Source: Baffinella frigidus (taxonomy: Eukaryota; Cryptophyceae; Cryptomonadales; Baffinellaceae). From it: a stretch of DNA of 10,098 nucleotides. Within the stretch, counting starts at the first letter, position 1. Every line of letters begins with the position of its first letter. The position numbers and the translations under genes are program-made. This document shows positions 1 to 5,769 of this stretch, one piece after another. Below the pieces are notes generated by a model, which was not told the origin of the DNA, made no database searches, and saw only the letters and a list, made by a program, of their open reading frames with translations. The DNA lies in contig MU646791.1 of NCBI GenBank assembly GCA_026770585.1, forward strand, positions 43,899 to 53,996. The letters run 5' to 3'.

Positions 1-480
1 GGGGGTTGAGGTTTGGGGTTTAGCTTTTAGGGTTGAGGGTTTGGGGTTTGGGGTTTGCCAGCAGCAAGGATTGAGAGTTTATGGTCTAGGGTCAGGGGTC
101 GAGGGTCTAGGGTCTAGGGTCTAGGGTCTAGGGTCTAGAGTCTAGGGTTTAGGGTTTAGGGTTTGGGGTTTGCCAGCAGCAAGGGTTTAGGGTTTAGGGT
201 TTAGGGTTCAGGGTTTGGGCGCACCTTCCCCATGTTGTCTGCGGGTTGGGCTTGAGGGTGTGTGGATTGTGGGGGTTAGGATTGTGGGGGTTAGGGTGTG
301 GGGTTTAGGGTTTAGGGATTAGGGATTCGGGATTCGGGATTAGGGATTAGGGATTAGGGTATAAACCCTCAACTTTAGGGTTTAGAGTTTGGGCTTCAGG
401 GTGTCCAACTTTAGGGTTTAGGGTTTGGGCTTCAGGGGGTCCAACTTTAGGGTTTAGGGTTTAGGGTTTAGGGTTTGAGC
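1..480 (+). repeat. Degenerate telomere-like heptamer array (TTTAGGG type)
   Basis: Most of this stretch is heptamers close to TTTAGGG: TTTAGGG, TCTAGGG (about 106-140), TTTGGGG, GATTAGG and GATTCGG (about 315-355). The G-rich strand is the plus strand. TTTAGGG is the Arabidopsis-type telomere unit shared by plants and many algae. The mixture of variants shows that these are not freshly telomerase-made repeats. A native left chromosome end would show the C-rich strand here, so the array is interstitial or inverted. A short segment ending GGTTTGCCAGCAGCAAGG occurs at about 45-69 and again at about 160-184, so part of the block was duplicated. Confidence 0.85.
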
Positions 481-512
481 TTGGGGGTGTCTGTCACCTT
501 CCCCATGTTGTC
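222..512 (+). repeat. 18-bp direct repeat pair inside the heptamer array
   Basis: CACCTTCCCCATGTTGTC occurs at 222-239 and 495-512, 273 bp apart. Both copies interrupt heptamer repeats and both are followed by a CTGCG-containing segment. The pair is non-telomeric and suggests segmental duplication of a higher-order unit. Confidence 0.8.
371..478 (+). repeat. 36-bp higher-order tandem repeat
   Basis: The motif AACTTTAGGGTTTAG starts at 371, 407 and 443, a regular 36-bp period. Each unit has telomere-like heptamers followed by GGGCTTCAGGG and a (G)TCC junction. This is a higher-order duplication of heptamer units. Confidence 0.8.
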
Positions 513-562
513 CCGGTCTGCGTCCCGAATCGCCTTGACCTGATGGTTGTTAGGGGTTAGGG

Positions 563-688
563 TCTGTGGTCTGTGGTCTGTGGTCTGTGGTCTGTGGTCT
601 GTGGTCTGTGGTCTGTGGTCTGTGGTCTGTGGTCTATGATTTATGGTCTATGATTTATGGTTTATGGTCTATGATTTATGGTTTAGGG
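563..688 (+). repeat. Homogeneous variant heptamers (TCTGTGG)10 followed by (TCTATGA TTTATGG)n
   Basis: Ten perfect TCTGTGG units run from 563 to 632. They are followed by 14-bp dimers TCTATGA-TTTATGG at 633-646, 647-660 and 668-681, with TTTATGG at 661-667, ending in TTTAGGG at 682-688. All units hold the 7-bp register of the telomere repeat, so the array looks like telomeric DNA that mutated and then expanded locally by slippage or unequal exchange. A short reading frame crosses the array but its product is only the translated repeat. Confidence 0.85.
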
Positions 689-717
689 TATATTTATACA
701 TGGTCGAGGATCTATTT

Positions 718-812
718 CTATATGTCTATATCTATATCTATCTATCTATCCATCCATCTATCTATCTATCTATCTATCTATCTTTTATATAATATATATA
801 TAATATAATATA
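718..812. repeat. TATC/CATC microsatellite followed by AT-rich run
   Basis: TATC tetranucleotides (with TATATC and CATC variants) run from about 718 to 784. A TA-rich tract follows to 812. It is simple sequence and directly abuts the left end of the inverted-repeat element at 813. Confidence 0.9.
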
Positions 813-1083
813 TCCCTTATCTGCCGAAAAAGGTACGTGATCATTTTTTTTAGCAGGAATCAGGTCTAGGGATTCCAATTTAGCGGAGGACGGTTTTCCG
901 GGTCTCATAAATCAGGAATTTCTCAATTCGTTGAGCACCAATTACTCAATTTGTTCAGCTTAGCGAGCCTGACAAGCTGGTGTTTTTTTCATAATTTTCC
1001 ATTAAGAGGCGGCCTAATTAGAAAATGCCAAAGTTGACATTTGAGCCTTTTGACGTCTCAGGACGTCGCAGGCAGATAAGGGA
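813..1083. mobile_element. MITE-like element with 13-bp perfect terminal inverted repeats and TA flanks
   Basis: TCCCTTATCTGCC at 813-825 is matched by its exact reverse complement at 1071-1083. TA stands immediately outside both ends (811-812 and 1084-1085), as a TA target-site duplication would. The 271-bp interior has no coding frame of note and a lower GC content than the flanks. It also has an internal 15-bp direct repeat (922-936 and 945-959, two mismatches). TA duplication with short terminal repeats is typical of Tc1/mariner-derived non-autonomous elements; assigning it to that superfamily is inference. Its position between a microsatellite and a heptamer stub (1090-1116) fits insertion into repeat DNA. 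Confidence 0.6.
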
Positions 1084-1089
1084 TAGATG

Positions 1090-1116
1090 TATGGTTTAGG
1101 GTTTGGGTTTGGGCTT
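1090..1116 (+). repeat. Telomere-like heptamer stub
   Basis: A short GGTTTAGGGTTTGGG-type run lies just right of the 813-1083 element, with the same strand orientation as the 1-700 array. The element may have inserted into and separated a once longer heptamer tract. From here to 1292 I see no gene, only a 12-13-bp tandem copy (AGACTCTCTGCT) at 1201-1225. Confidence 0.65.
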
Positions 1117-1292
1117 TGCGTGTCGATTGGTTTAGAGCAGAAAATCGCGAACACAAGTGCAACTAAAAAACATTTATGAACAGCCCAATTTTACTCAGAC
1201 AGACTCTCTGCTAGACTCTCTGGCTCCTACGAGAGACGACCGAGCCCGGGAGCCCTGTGGCCTACCGTAGTCAGTCCCATTGGAACAACTAC

Positions 1293-1459
1293 CTAGCTCT
1301 GCCTCAGTCGGCTGTACGGACTATTCTCAAGTTAACATTCTGGGTGCGTGGTGCAAATTCGTCAACGTTGGAGCAAAAACCAGCCTGTTCTCACCAATAT
1401 CCAAAACGAGCCTGGTCTCACCAAATTGGTGACACAACATCAGACTGAGACAGAGCTAG
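1293..1459. mobile_element. MITE with 19-bp terminal inverted repeats and 5-bp target duplication (CTAGCTCTG family, copy 1)
   Basis: The left end CTAGCTCTGCCTCAGTCGG (1293-1311) pairs with the right end at 1441-1459, with two mismatches. ACTAC flanks the element on both sides (1288-1292 and 1460-1464), a clean 5-bp target-site duplication. The element is 167 bp and has no coding capacity. Part of its interior is duplicated: GAGCCTGGTCTCACCAA near 1400-1416 repeats the GCCTGTTCTCACCAA segment near 1383-1397. A second copy lies at 8113-8252 and diverged relatives lie at 6525-6636 and 7212-7262. Confidence 0.8.
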
Positions 1460-1509
1460 ACTACCCTGAACCTCATTAGTCCATCAACTCCCAAGTGGAG
1501 CAAACCGAG

Positions 1510-1588
1510 ATGGTAAATTGAGCCATGTCCTTCGAGGGCCGGCCGAAAACGACCGGCTGCCCGAAGGAAACGGCTCATGTTACATCAT
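1510..1588. mobile_element. Short palindromic foldback element (GAGCC-CCGG family, copy 1)
   Basis: The element folds on itself. GAGCC...TCCTTCG...GCCGGCCG on the left is mirrored, with mismatches, across an AAAA loop at about 1547-1550. The arms are about 37 bp, and outer parts ATGGTAAATTGAGCC and GGCTCATGTTACATCAT also pair imperfectly. The central part, GGCCGGCCGAAAACGACC, is shared with 9208-9295, where the arms diverged together. The shared loop and arms make it a dispersed element and not a chance hairpin. Confidence 0.65.
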
Positions 1589-1674
1589 CGATCTGGTCCA
1601 GTTGCAACTCAGTGGCGAGCCGCGGAGGCGGCGCGGCGGGGGTCCCCCGCACGGCACACAGGTTACGGGCCACC

Positions 1675-1892
1675 GGGTTCTGGATTCCGGGCATTACGTT
1701 CCAGGTTCCGGATATTGCGTTCCGGATTCCGGGCATTGCGTTCCGGATTCCGGGCATTGCGTTCCGGATTCCGGGTATTGCGTTCCGGGTTTCGGGTATT
1801 GCGTTCCGGGTTCCGGGTTTCCGGGCATCGTGCGAAAGGGTCCGGGTATCTCGTTTTGGGCATTGCGTTTCGGGTTCCAATGTCGAGGTTTC
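1675..1892 (+). repeat. 21-bp minisatellite, block 1 (three-heptamer unit)
   Basis: About nine units follow the pattern GCATTGC-GTTCCGG-ATTCCGG, 21 bp each, with decay at the right. The unit is three heptamers; two of them are TTCCGGG, two substitutions from TTTAGGG. All three forward frames stay open because 21 is a multiple of three, which gives spurious heptapeptide repeats on both strands. I do not read it as a gene. Blocks 2 and 3 (2103-2190 and 2338-2400) are shorter. Confidence 0.85.
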
Positions 1893-1901
1893 GGGGTCCG
1901 G

Positions 1902-1950
1902 GGCCAGACCGTGACGAGAAGCGCCTCCCTGCTCCGCGGGTCTTCCAAAA
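1902..1950 (-). pseudogene. Exon-like fragment, copy 1 (EDPRSRE block, shortened)
   Basis: This shares the block CCTCCCTGCTCCGCGGGTC with 2191-2266 and 2395-2470. On the minus strand it reads FLEDPRSREALLVTVW with nearly all codons ending in G or C, which is unlike the surrounding repeats. Relative to copies 2 and 3 it lacks 6 bp, an in-frame loss of two codons. Two further differences are third-position changes: AAG/AAA and TCC/TCT read on the plus strand. The plus strand also has an open frame in the same register (TVTR-S-A-SLLRGSSKK), so the coding strand is not certain. The right end abuts the foldback element at 1952. I do not recognise the protein. Confidence 0.4.
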
Positions 1951-1951
1951 A

Positions 1952-2101
1952 GGATCTCATACGCAAACACTTATAATTTATCAACTGAATTTCTCTCAAA
2001 ATTACTACACGTTTGCTTTAATATTACTATCAAAGATCGTTTTGTGCAGTAAATTTCATTGAATCCAGTTTATGAATTATAAGTGTTTGCGTATGAGATC
2101 C
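1952..2101. mobile_element. Foldback element with 27-bp perfect outer inverted repeats and a nested TTACTACAC core
   Basis: Positions 1952-1978 are an exact reverse complement of 2075-2101, beginning GGATCTCATACGCAAACA. Pairing continues inward with mismatches and a 1-nt shift to about 60 bp, leaving a short loop. The inner part (about 1994-2062) starts CAAAATTACTACAC and ends GTGCAGTAAATTTCATTG. It matches the element at 3877-3948 read in the opposite direction, including the middle segment TGCTTTAATATTACTA versus TGCTTTACTATTACTA. It splits the minisatellite region. I could not find a target duplication. Confidence 0.75.
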
Positions 2102-2102
2102 G

Positions 2103-2190
2103 CGGTATTGCGTTCCGGGTTCCGGGGTATCTCGGGTTCCGGGTATTGCGTTCCGGGTTCCGGGTTCTTGGGTATTGGGGTAGTGGGTGT
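2103..2190 (+). repeat. 21-bp minisatellite, block 2
   Basis: About three to four decayed units of GTATTGCGTTCCGGGTTCCGG lie here, sliding at the right into GGGTATTGGGGTAGTGGGTG. The block continues block 1 on the far side of the foldback element, so the element probably inserted within one array. Confidence 0.75.
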
Positions 2191-2266
2191 TGGGCGGTAT
2201 ACCGTGACGAGGACCATGAGCACCTCCCTGCTCCGCGGGTCCTCCAAGAAGCCAGACGCGTACTCG
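2191..2266 (-). pseudogene. Exon-like fragment, copy 2 (EDPRSRE block)
   Basis: This 76-bp block is 75/76 identical to 2395-2470. On the minus strand it reads EYASGFLEDPRSREVLMVL and continues VTVYRP. Nearly every codon ends in G or C, as in the real exons at 8313-9084. On the plus strand the same register reads VTRTMSTSLLRGSSKKPDAY. No start codon, stop or splice boundary closes it, so it is a fragment. I do not recognise the family. The array around it reads as heptamer DNA and not as introns of an intact gene. Confidence 0.45.
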
Positions 2267-2337
2267 ATCGATCTTCGCCCCTAGGGTGGTCCTATGCTCC
2301 TACGACTAGCCCTACTGTAGGACCCTGGGACGTGTCC

Positions 2338-2400
2338 GTGTTCCGGGTATTTGGTATTGGGCGCTACGGGGTACAGGTTCCGGGTATTTGGTATTGGGCG
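2338..2400 (+). repeat. Minisatellite block 3, 37-bp duplication
   Basis: TTCCGGGTATTTGGTATTGG (first 20 bases of a 23-bp identical stretch) starts at 2341 and again at 2378. The 37-bp repeat leads directly into the third exon-like copy. It is related in composition to blocks 1 and 2. Confidence 0.7.
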
Positions 2401-2470
2401 GTATACCGTGACGAGGACCATGAGCACCTCCCTGCTCCGCGGGTCCTCCCAGAAGCCAGACGCGTACTCG
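2395..2470 (-). pseudogene. Exon-like fragment, copy 3 (EDPRSRE block)
   Basis: Identical to 2191-2266 except for one base, which changes Leu to Trp on the minus strand (GFWEDP versus GFLEDP) or Lys to Gln on the plus strand. The near identity shows a recent duplication of a segment of about 204 bp. On its right lies the first copy of a 24-bp direct repeat (2484-2507). Confidence 0.45.
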
Positions 2471-2524
2471 TTAATGTTCAGCCGCCACTGCCCCCCCATG
2501 CCTGCGTACAGAGAGGCACAGTCA

Positions 2525-2598
2525 CTTTTACATTTTTACAGTTTTACATTTTTACAGTTTTACAGTCTTGAAGTTTTACAGTTTTACCGTTTTAAAGT
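2525..2598 (+). repeat. TTTTACAG/TTTTACAT octamer array
   Basis: Octamers TTTTACAT and TTTTACAG alternate, then decay through AGTTTTACCGTTTTAAAG. The period is 8 bp, unlike the 7-bp arrays elsewhere. An 8-bp telomere unit (TTTTAGGG) is known from Chlamydomonas, but the ACAG core makes a direct link speculative. Confidence 0.75.
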
Positions 2599-2599
2599 T

Positions 2600-2710
2600 G
2601 CGGAGGTGTAGGGGTGCAGAGGTCAGGGTTCAGGGCCCAGGGTTCAGGGTTCAGGATTCAGGGTGCGGGGTGTAGGGTTCAGGGTTTGAGGCTTTTGAGG
2701 CGTTTGAGGC
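2600..2710 (+). repeat. TTCAGGG heptamer array
   Basis: GGTTCAGGG units with variants (GGCCCAGGG, GATTCAGGG, GGTGCGGGG, GGTGTAGGG) keep the plus-strand G-rich orientation of the other telomere-like blocks. It ends in three TTTGAGGC(G) units at about 2684-2710. Confidence 0.8.
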
Positions 2711-2734
2711 GCCACTGCCCCCCCATGCCTGCGT

Positions 2735-3143
2735 CGGAGAGTAGGGTTCCGGGGTTACGGGAAAGAATTTGAGTAGTAACTTTCGTTGTCTGAAGATAAC
2801 ATTTTTGCCCGTTTCCGCAGTGAAGCTCAGCACGCCACGCTCACGACGCGCCCCCCCCTCGTTCGTGCATTCTTCCAGCAACCTCAAAACCGCCACAGTG
2901 CCAGCATCCCCCTGAAAACCGCCATCCAAACAGCGGGCTACGAAGGAATTTTCTGTCCGAAATTGAGCGAGTTTCCGTCAAATTAGCTCTAGGAACAACC
3001 CTATGTCGCTACGGAGTGCCTACCGTAGGGTCTTTGGATTATCCACTAACGGATTGTTCACGATATCCCTCTTTAGGCCGCAGTATCGGGCACACTTCTC
3101 CTGCCGGCGCCCCTTCAACCCGCCGTCCAACCCTAGACCCTAG
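2735..3143. other. No gene seen; solo element end and one reversed heptamer tract
   Basis: 2771-2788 (GAGTAGTAACTTTCGTTG) matches one end of the TTACTACAC element family, without a partner. 3129-3148 is a CCCTAGA tract, the only clear heptamer run with the C-rich strand on plus. A 66-codon frame over 2786-2986 lacks codon bias and family features, so I do not call it. Confidence 0.5.
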
Positions 3144-3251
3144 ACCCCACACAGTCTGGTGCAAGCAAGCAAGGCGCTGTTGGTGGTCTTCGTCACCTGG
3201 GCGTTCGGGCAACAGCCCGGGTCTGAGGTACAACTCCGTCAACGTTTCGCG
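3144..3251 (+). pseudogene. Possible exon fragment with a hydrophobic segment
   Basis: A 35-codon open frame runs from just after a TAG at 3141 to a TGA at 3249-3251. Its middle reads ALLVVFVTWAFGQQPGSE. From 3174 to about 3227 almost all codons end in G or C (GCG CTG TTG GTG GTC TTC GTC ACC), in contrast to the sequence around it. A GCAAG segment precedes it and a GAG-GTAC junction follows at about 3227, either of which could be a splice edge. It has no start codon. It could be a captured exon or chance; the hydrophobic stretch is short. Confidence 0.22.
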
Positions 3252-3308
3252 TGAAATCGATCAGTCCACCCGACGCAGGTAGAGCTAGATGTCAGAATCT
3301 GCAAATTG

Positions 3309-3489
3309 TCACGGCACCAGGTGCGGGATTTCGAGGGTTCGGGGAGGCTGCTCACAGAATTGGCGATTAATCTCGCCCCCTTGGTTGCCCTACACCGCGA
3401 ATGATCACGGCACCGGGTGTGGGCGGGGTTTCGGGGGGTGGAGGCTGCTCACAGAATTGGCGATTGATCTTGGCGCCCTTGGTTACCCG
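3309..3489 (+). repeat. 96-bp imperfect tandem duplication
   Basis: TCACGGCACC starts at 3309 and 3405. The two units share GGAGGCTGCTCACAGAATTG followed by GCGATT, then a CGCCC(C)TTGGTT end. Unit 1 covers about 3309-3390 and unit 2 about 3405-3489. Minus-strand frames across both units differ and have no consistent bias, so I treat this as a non-coding duplication. Confidence 0.85.
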
Positions 3490-3680
3490 GGCATAAGCCA
3501 GCGGCTCCGGGCCGTTTTCATCATTCCCCTCATCCGCCCCCTCCTGCAGACACACCAGACAGCGCACTTGTTAAGCCCAGAAAATATTTCAGAAAGACAA
3601 AGAGCGTACAAGCCTGTTCGAACACGAACAGGTTCTGGAATTGTGAAGAGATTTGATTCCCCGCATCCGCCCCCCCTCCT
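3490..3680. other. No gene seen; 8-bp stem hairpin
   Basis: CCTGTTCG-AACA-CGAACAGG at 3613-3632 is a perfect 8-bp stem with a 4-base loop. CCTGTTCG also occurs at 4026-4033, just outside the foldback element starting at 4038, and CGAACAC at 4241-4247 outside its other end. Nothing else stands out. Confidence 0.4.
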
Positions 3681-3821
3681 GCCAGCGAGAGAGAGACCTT
3701 GCATACTACCAACCCGGCGAGAGAGAGAGAGACCTTGATGAATACCAACACAGACAGAGAAAGAGGTGTTGATGAATACGGTCACGGCCAGAGAGAGAGG
3801 CCTTGAAGAAACCCGTCACGG
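3681..3821 (+). repeat. GA-rich 34-36-bp imperfect tandem repeat, four units
   Basis: Each unit is a GAGAGAGAGA tract, then CCTTG (TGTTG in unit 3), then an ATGAATAC-like segment and a CAC/CCC end. The CCTTG positions are 3697, 3733, 3767 and 3801, giving periods of 36, 34 and 34 bp. Its frames carry no codon bias. Confidence 0.8.
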
Positions 3822-3859
3822 CCAACAAACAAACCACAGAGTCCAACTGCGGAAAAGAA

Positions 3860-3868
3860 TATAAATAG
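3860..3868 (+). promoter_or_regulatory. TATA-box-like sequence, no gene attached
   Basis: TATAAATAG fits the eukaryotic TATA consensus well, but no supported coding start lies within about 100 bp downstream, where the foldback element at 3877 begins. It is probably coincidental in this AT-rich junction. Confidence 0.12.
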
Positions 3869-3876
3869 TAGTTTCT

Positions 3877-3948
3877 GGCAACGAAAATTACTACACAGTC
3901 GGGTCGTACTAGTAATAGTAAAGCATGTGTGTAGTAATTTTCGTTGGC
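3877..3948. mobile_element. 72-bp MITE-like element of the TTACTACAC family
   Basis: GGCAACGAAAATTACTACAC (3877-3896) pairs with 3929-3948 with a single mismatch, leaving a 32-bp middle. The middle segment matches the inner part of the 1952-2101 element in reverse orientation. This is the best-preserved copy of the family; truncated ends occur at 2771-2788 and 5386-5431. It is followed at 3946-3979 by two imperfect copies of GGCCAACAACTAATC. Confidence 0.75.
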
Positions 3949-4037
3949 CGGCAACTAATCGTTGGCCAACAACTAATCAGTTCAGTCGTTTCCACAGTGG
4001 AGAGTAGTTGTGAACATCGTACACGCCTGTTCGCAAA

Positions 4038-4238
4038 CCACTCGAGGCTAGAAATGGGACCATTTTAAATGTGGGGTTAAATTTAGTACTAGTCGCGGGC
4101 AGGCTTGGTCACGAATCTCGCGTTGTGACGCGAAATACGTGACCAAATTCGTTTGAAAGTTACTACACATCTCTTCCCCCCCCTTCACTTGTAAAAGAAC
4201 CACTGTTTCAAAATGGTCCCATTTCTAGCCTCGAGTGG
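4038..4238. mobile_element. Foldback element, CCACTCGAGG family, copy 1
   Basis: The first 29 bp (starting CCACTCGAGGCTAGAAATGG) and the last 29 bp are exact reverse complements (4038-4066 and 4210-4238). The centre holds a second inverted repeat, 4105-4123 with 4128-4146 (TTGGTCACG...CGTGACCAA), two mismatches, 4-base loop. The right half carries GAAAGTTACTACACAT, the core motif of the 3877-3948 family. The element is 201 bp and non-coding. The near-perfect ends suggest recent insertion or conversion. Homology to 4358-4568 runs end to end. Confidence 0.8.
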
Positions 4239-4278
4239 AACGAACACGATTCTGCAAATCTGAATCGGTATGCCCCCG

Positions 4279-4291
4279 CCCCCCCCCCCCC
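4279..4291 (+). repeat. 13-base C run
   Basis: A homopolymer of 13 C, preceded by a separate run of five C, lies in the 119-bp spacer between the two CCACTCGAGG elements. Length may be unstable, in the cell or in sequencing. Confidence 0.9.
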
Positions 4292-4357
4292 GCAGACACC
4301 ACTCCTTTCACTCCATGGACAAAACCTCCCGCACCCCCGCTGCTGAAGAGTAACGGA

Positions 4358-4568
4358 CCACTCGAGGCTGGAAGAGGGAGTATTTTAAATGTGGGGATGT
4401 TAAATTTATTACCAGTCACGGGCAGGCTTGGTCACGTAGCTCCCGTATATACGGGAGCTACGTGACCAAATGCGCCTATTTGCGTGAAAATTACTACACA
4501 TCGCTTTTTCCCCTTCACTTGTAAAGGAATCCCTATTTTAAAATAGTCACACTTGTAGCCTCCAGTGG
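4358..4568. mobile_element. Foldback element, CCACTCGAGG family, copy 2
   Basis: It starts CCACTCGAGGCTGG and ends GTAGCCTCCAGTGG. The ends pair imperfectly, unlike those of copy 1. It aligns with copy 1 over its whole length, sharing TTTTAAATGTGGGG, GGGCAGGCTTGGTCACG, ATTACTACACATC and CCCCTTCACTTGTAAA. The order and orientation are the same, so the two are direct repeats 320 bp apart. The centre has been replaced by the palindrome at 4428-4469. Confidence 0.8.
4428..4469. repeat. Perfect 42-bp palindrome without spacer
   Basis: TTGGTCACGTAGCTCCCGTAT (first 20 bases plus T) is followed directly by its exact reverse complement, with the dyad between 4448 and 4449. It sits at the centre of copy 2. 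The outer TTGGTCACG/CGTGACCAA arms are shared with copy 1, while the inner part differs and has become fully symmetrical, as repair or conversion of a hairpin could produce. It contains the self-complementary GAGCTACGTGAC-type blocks and could extrude as a cruciform. Confidence 0.9.
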
Positions 4569-4768
4569 GAGGAGTTCAGGACGCACCTCAGTGTTGAAAA
4601 GGAAGAACGTGTCCAACACAAATATACAATAATACTAACAACAACACTATCTAATAACGCGGATGCGAGGGGTTCTGGACGCAGTGTGCCACGCAGGGCT
4701 GGAGGGGGGGGGGTATTCAAAAGTCATTTTTTGATGGGAAAATTTTCTCAAGTCAATTTTTAGCACAA

Positions 4769-4808
4769 AAACGGCTCCAAGAACGAGCAAACGGCTCCAA
4801 GAACGAGG
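4769..4808 (+). repeat. 20-bp tandem duplication
   Basis: AAACGGCTCCAAGAACGAGC at 4769-4788 is repeated at 4789-4808 with a single difference at the last base. It is a small slippage-type duplication within the larger array, close to a 10-base G run at 4704-4713. Confidence 0.85.
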
Positions 4809-5385
4809 AAGGAATACCCCACCCAAGGGCCTGGAGTGGAAAGACGTGATCACGCCCGACACCAATATCTAATAATCCGAAATCCGAGGCTTTTTGGACA
4901 CACCTCCTGATTACTCTGAAACCGAGGCGGTGTGGACGTCCAACAACAACATCTAATAACCCGAACCCGCACCTCATTGGTGAAAACGAGGAAAGTGTCC
5001 GCCAACAATGTATAACAACCCGAATCCGAGGCGTTCTGGACGTGACTGAGTACTGAAGACTACGAACGCGTCCAAAAACGATGTACAATAGCCAGGATCC
5101 GAACGCACTTCCGTGTTAAACACGAGGAACGTGTCCGACAACAATGTATAATATTATATCCCGAATCCGAGGCTGCCCACCGAGACAAAAGTCGAGAGTG
5201 GGGAACGTCTCACAGCAAAAGGCATCTCCGTTTCTCAAGAGCAACGGTGCATTTCTGGACGCACCGAGGCGCGGGGGACGTGACTCAGTGCTCAAGACAG
5301 TGATCGCGTCCAACAACAAAATATTAACCTGCATACAACCATTTTAACAACCCGGACGCACCTCCGTGTTGAACACACGGAGGTT

Positions 5386-5431
5386 ATATTACTACTAATA
5401 TGAAAGGAATTGTGTAGTAGTTTTCGTTGCC
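5386..5431. mobile_element. Truncated TTACTACAC-family element
   Basis: TGTGTAGTAGTTTTCGTTGCC (from 5411; 20 bases plus C) matches the right end of the 3877-3948 element, and TATTACTACTAAT upstream matches its middle. The left end is missing. It interrupts the exon-derived array, so it arrived after the array formed or was carried along in it. Confidence 0.5.
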
Positions 5432-5769
5432 AGAAAACGAAAGAAAAATAGGTTTCCCCGGATTAACAACGGTTGAGGTCTGGACGCACCTCCGTGTCGA
5501 GCACGATGAACGTGTCCGACAAGAACATCTAATAACCCAAAAACCCAAACAAAATTTAAAAACGATATCAAATCATCCCGGACGCACCTCCGTGCTGAAC
5601 ACGATGAACGTGTCCGACAAGAACACCTGACAACCCGAATCCGAGGCGTTCTGGACCACCCTAGACTCTACCCACCCGATGCCAAAAGTCACCCCCCGCC
5701 TAATGGCTCCAATGGCTCCCTTCCCAGGGGAGGATCTTGCAGAGATTGACTTTTGATTTGGACGTGTCC

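Larger units (their letters stand above)
2484..2734 (+). repeat. 24-bp direct repeat pair flanking the TTTTACAG/TTCAGGG arrays
   Basis: GCCACTGCCCCCCCATGCCT followed by GCGT occurs at 2484-2507 and again, identical, at 2711-2734. The pair brackets the two simple arrays between them, as expected if the segment was duplicated or looped. Both copies are followed by a GAGAG segment. Confidence 0.85.

Noticed and set aside
1-480. True chromosome terminus
   Set aside because: The repeats are too degenerate and the G-rich strand points into the window and not out of its left end.
566-808. 80-codon plus-strand frame (MVCGLWSVVCGLWS...)
   Set aside because: It is the translation of (TCTGTGG)n and the TATC microsatellite.
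1518-2062. Long overlapping open frames on both strands (up to about 160 codons) with heptapeptide repeats such as PGSGYCV
   Set aside because: They follow from a 21-bp repeat that has no stops in any frame. All frames are open, the peptides are translated minisatellite, and they run across the foldback element at 1952.
1675-2400. CRISPR array
   Set aside because: Repeats are contiguous, without unique spacers of constant size, and unit similarity decays gradually; the setting is eukaryotic.
3289-3738. 149-codon plus-strand frame as a gene
   Set aside because: It spans the 96-bp duplication and the GA-rich tandem repeat; the two duplicated units are read in the same frame (96 is divisible by three) but neither shows codon bias.
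3860-3868. TATAAATAG as the promoter of a gene at 3880-4240
   Set aside because: No coding sequence follows; the downstream DNA is two foldback elements.
4753-5088. 111-codon minus-strand frame as a gene
   Set aside because: It crosses several array units in changing registers, so the conserved SDTF block is read in different frames along it.
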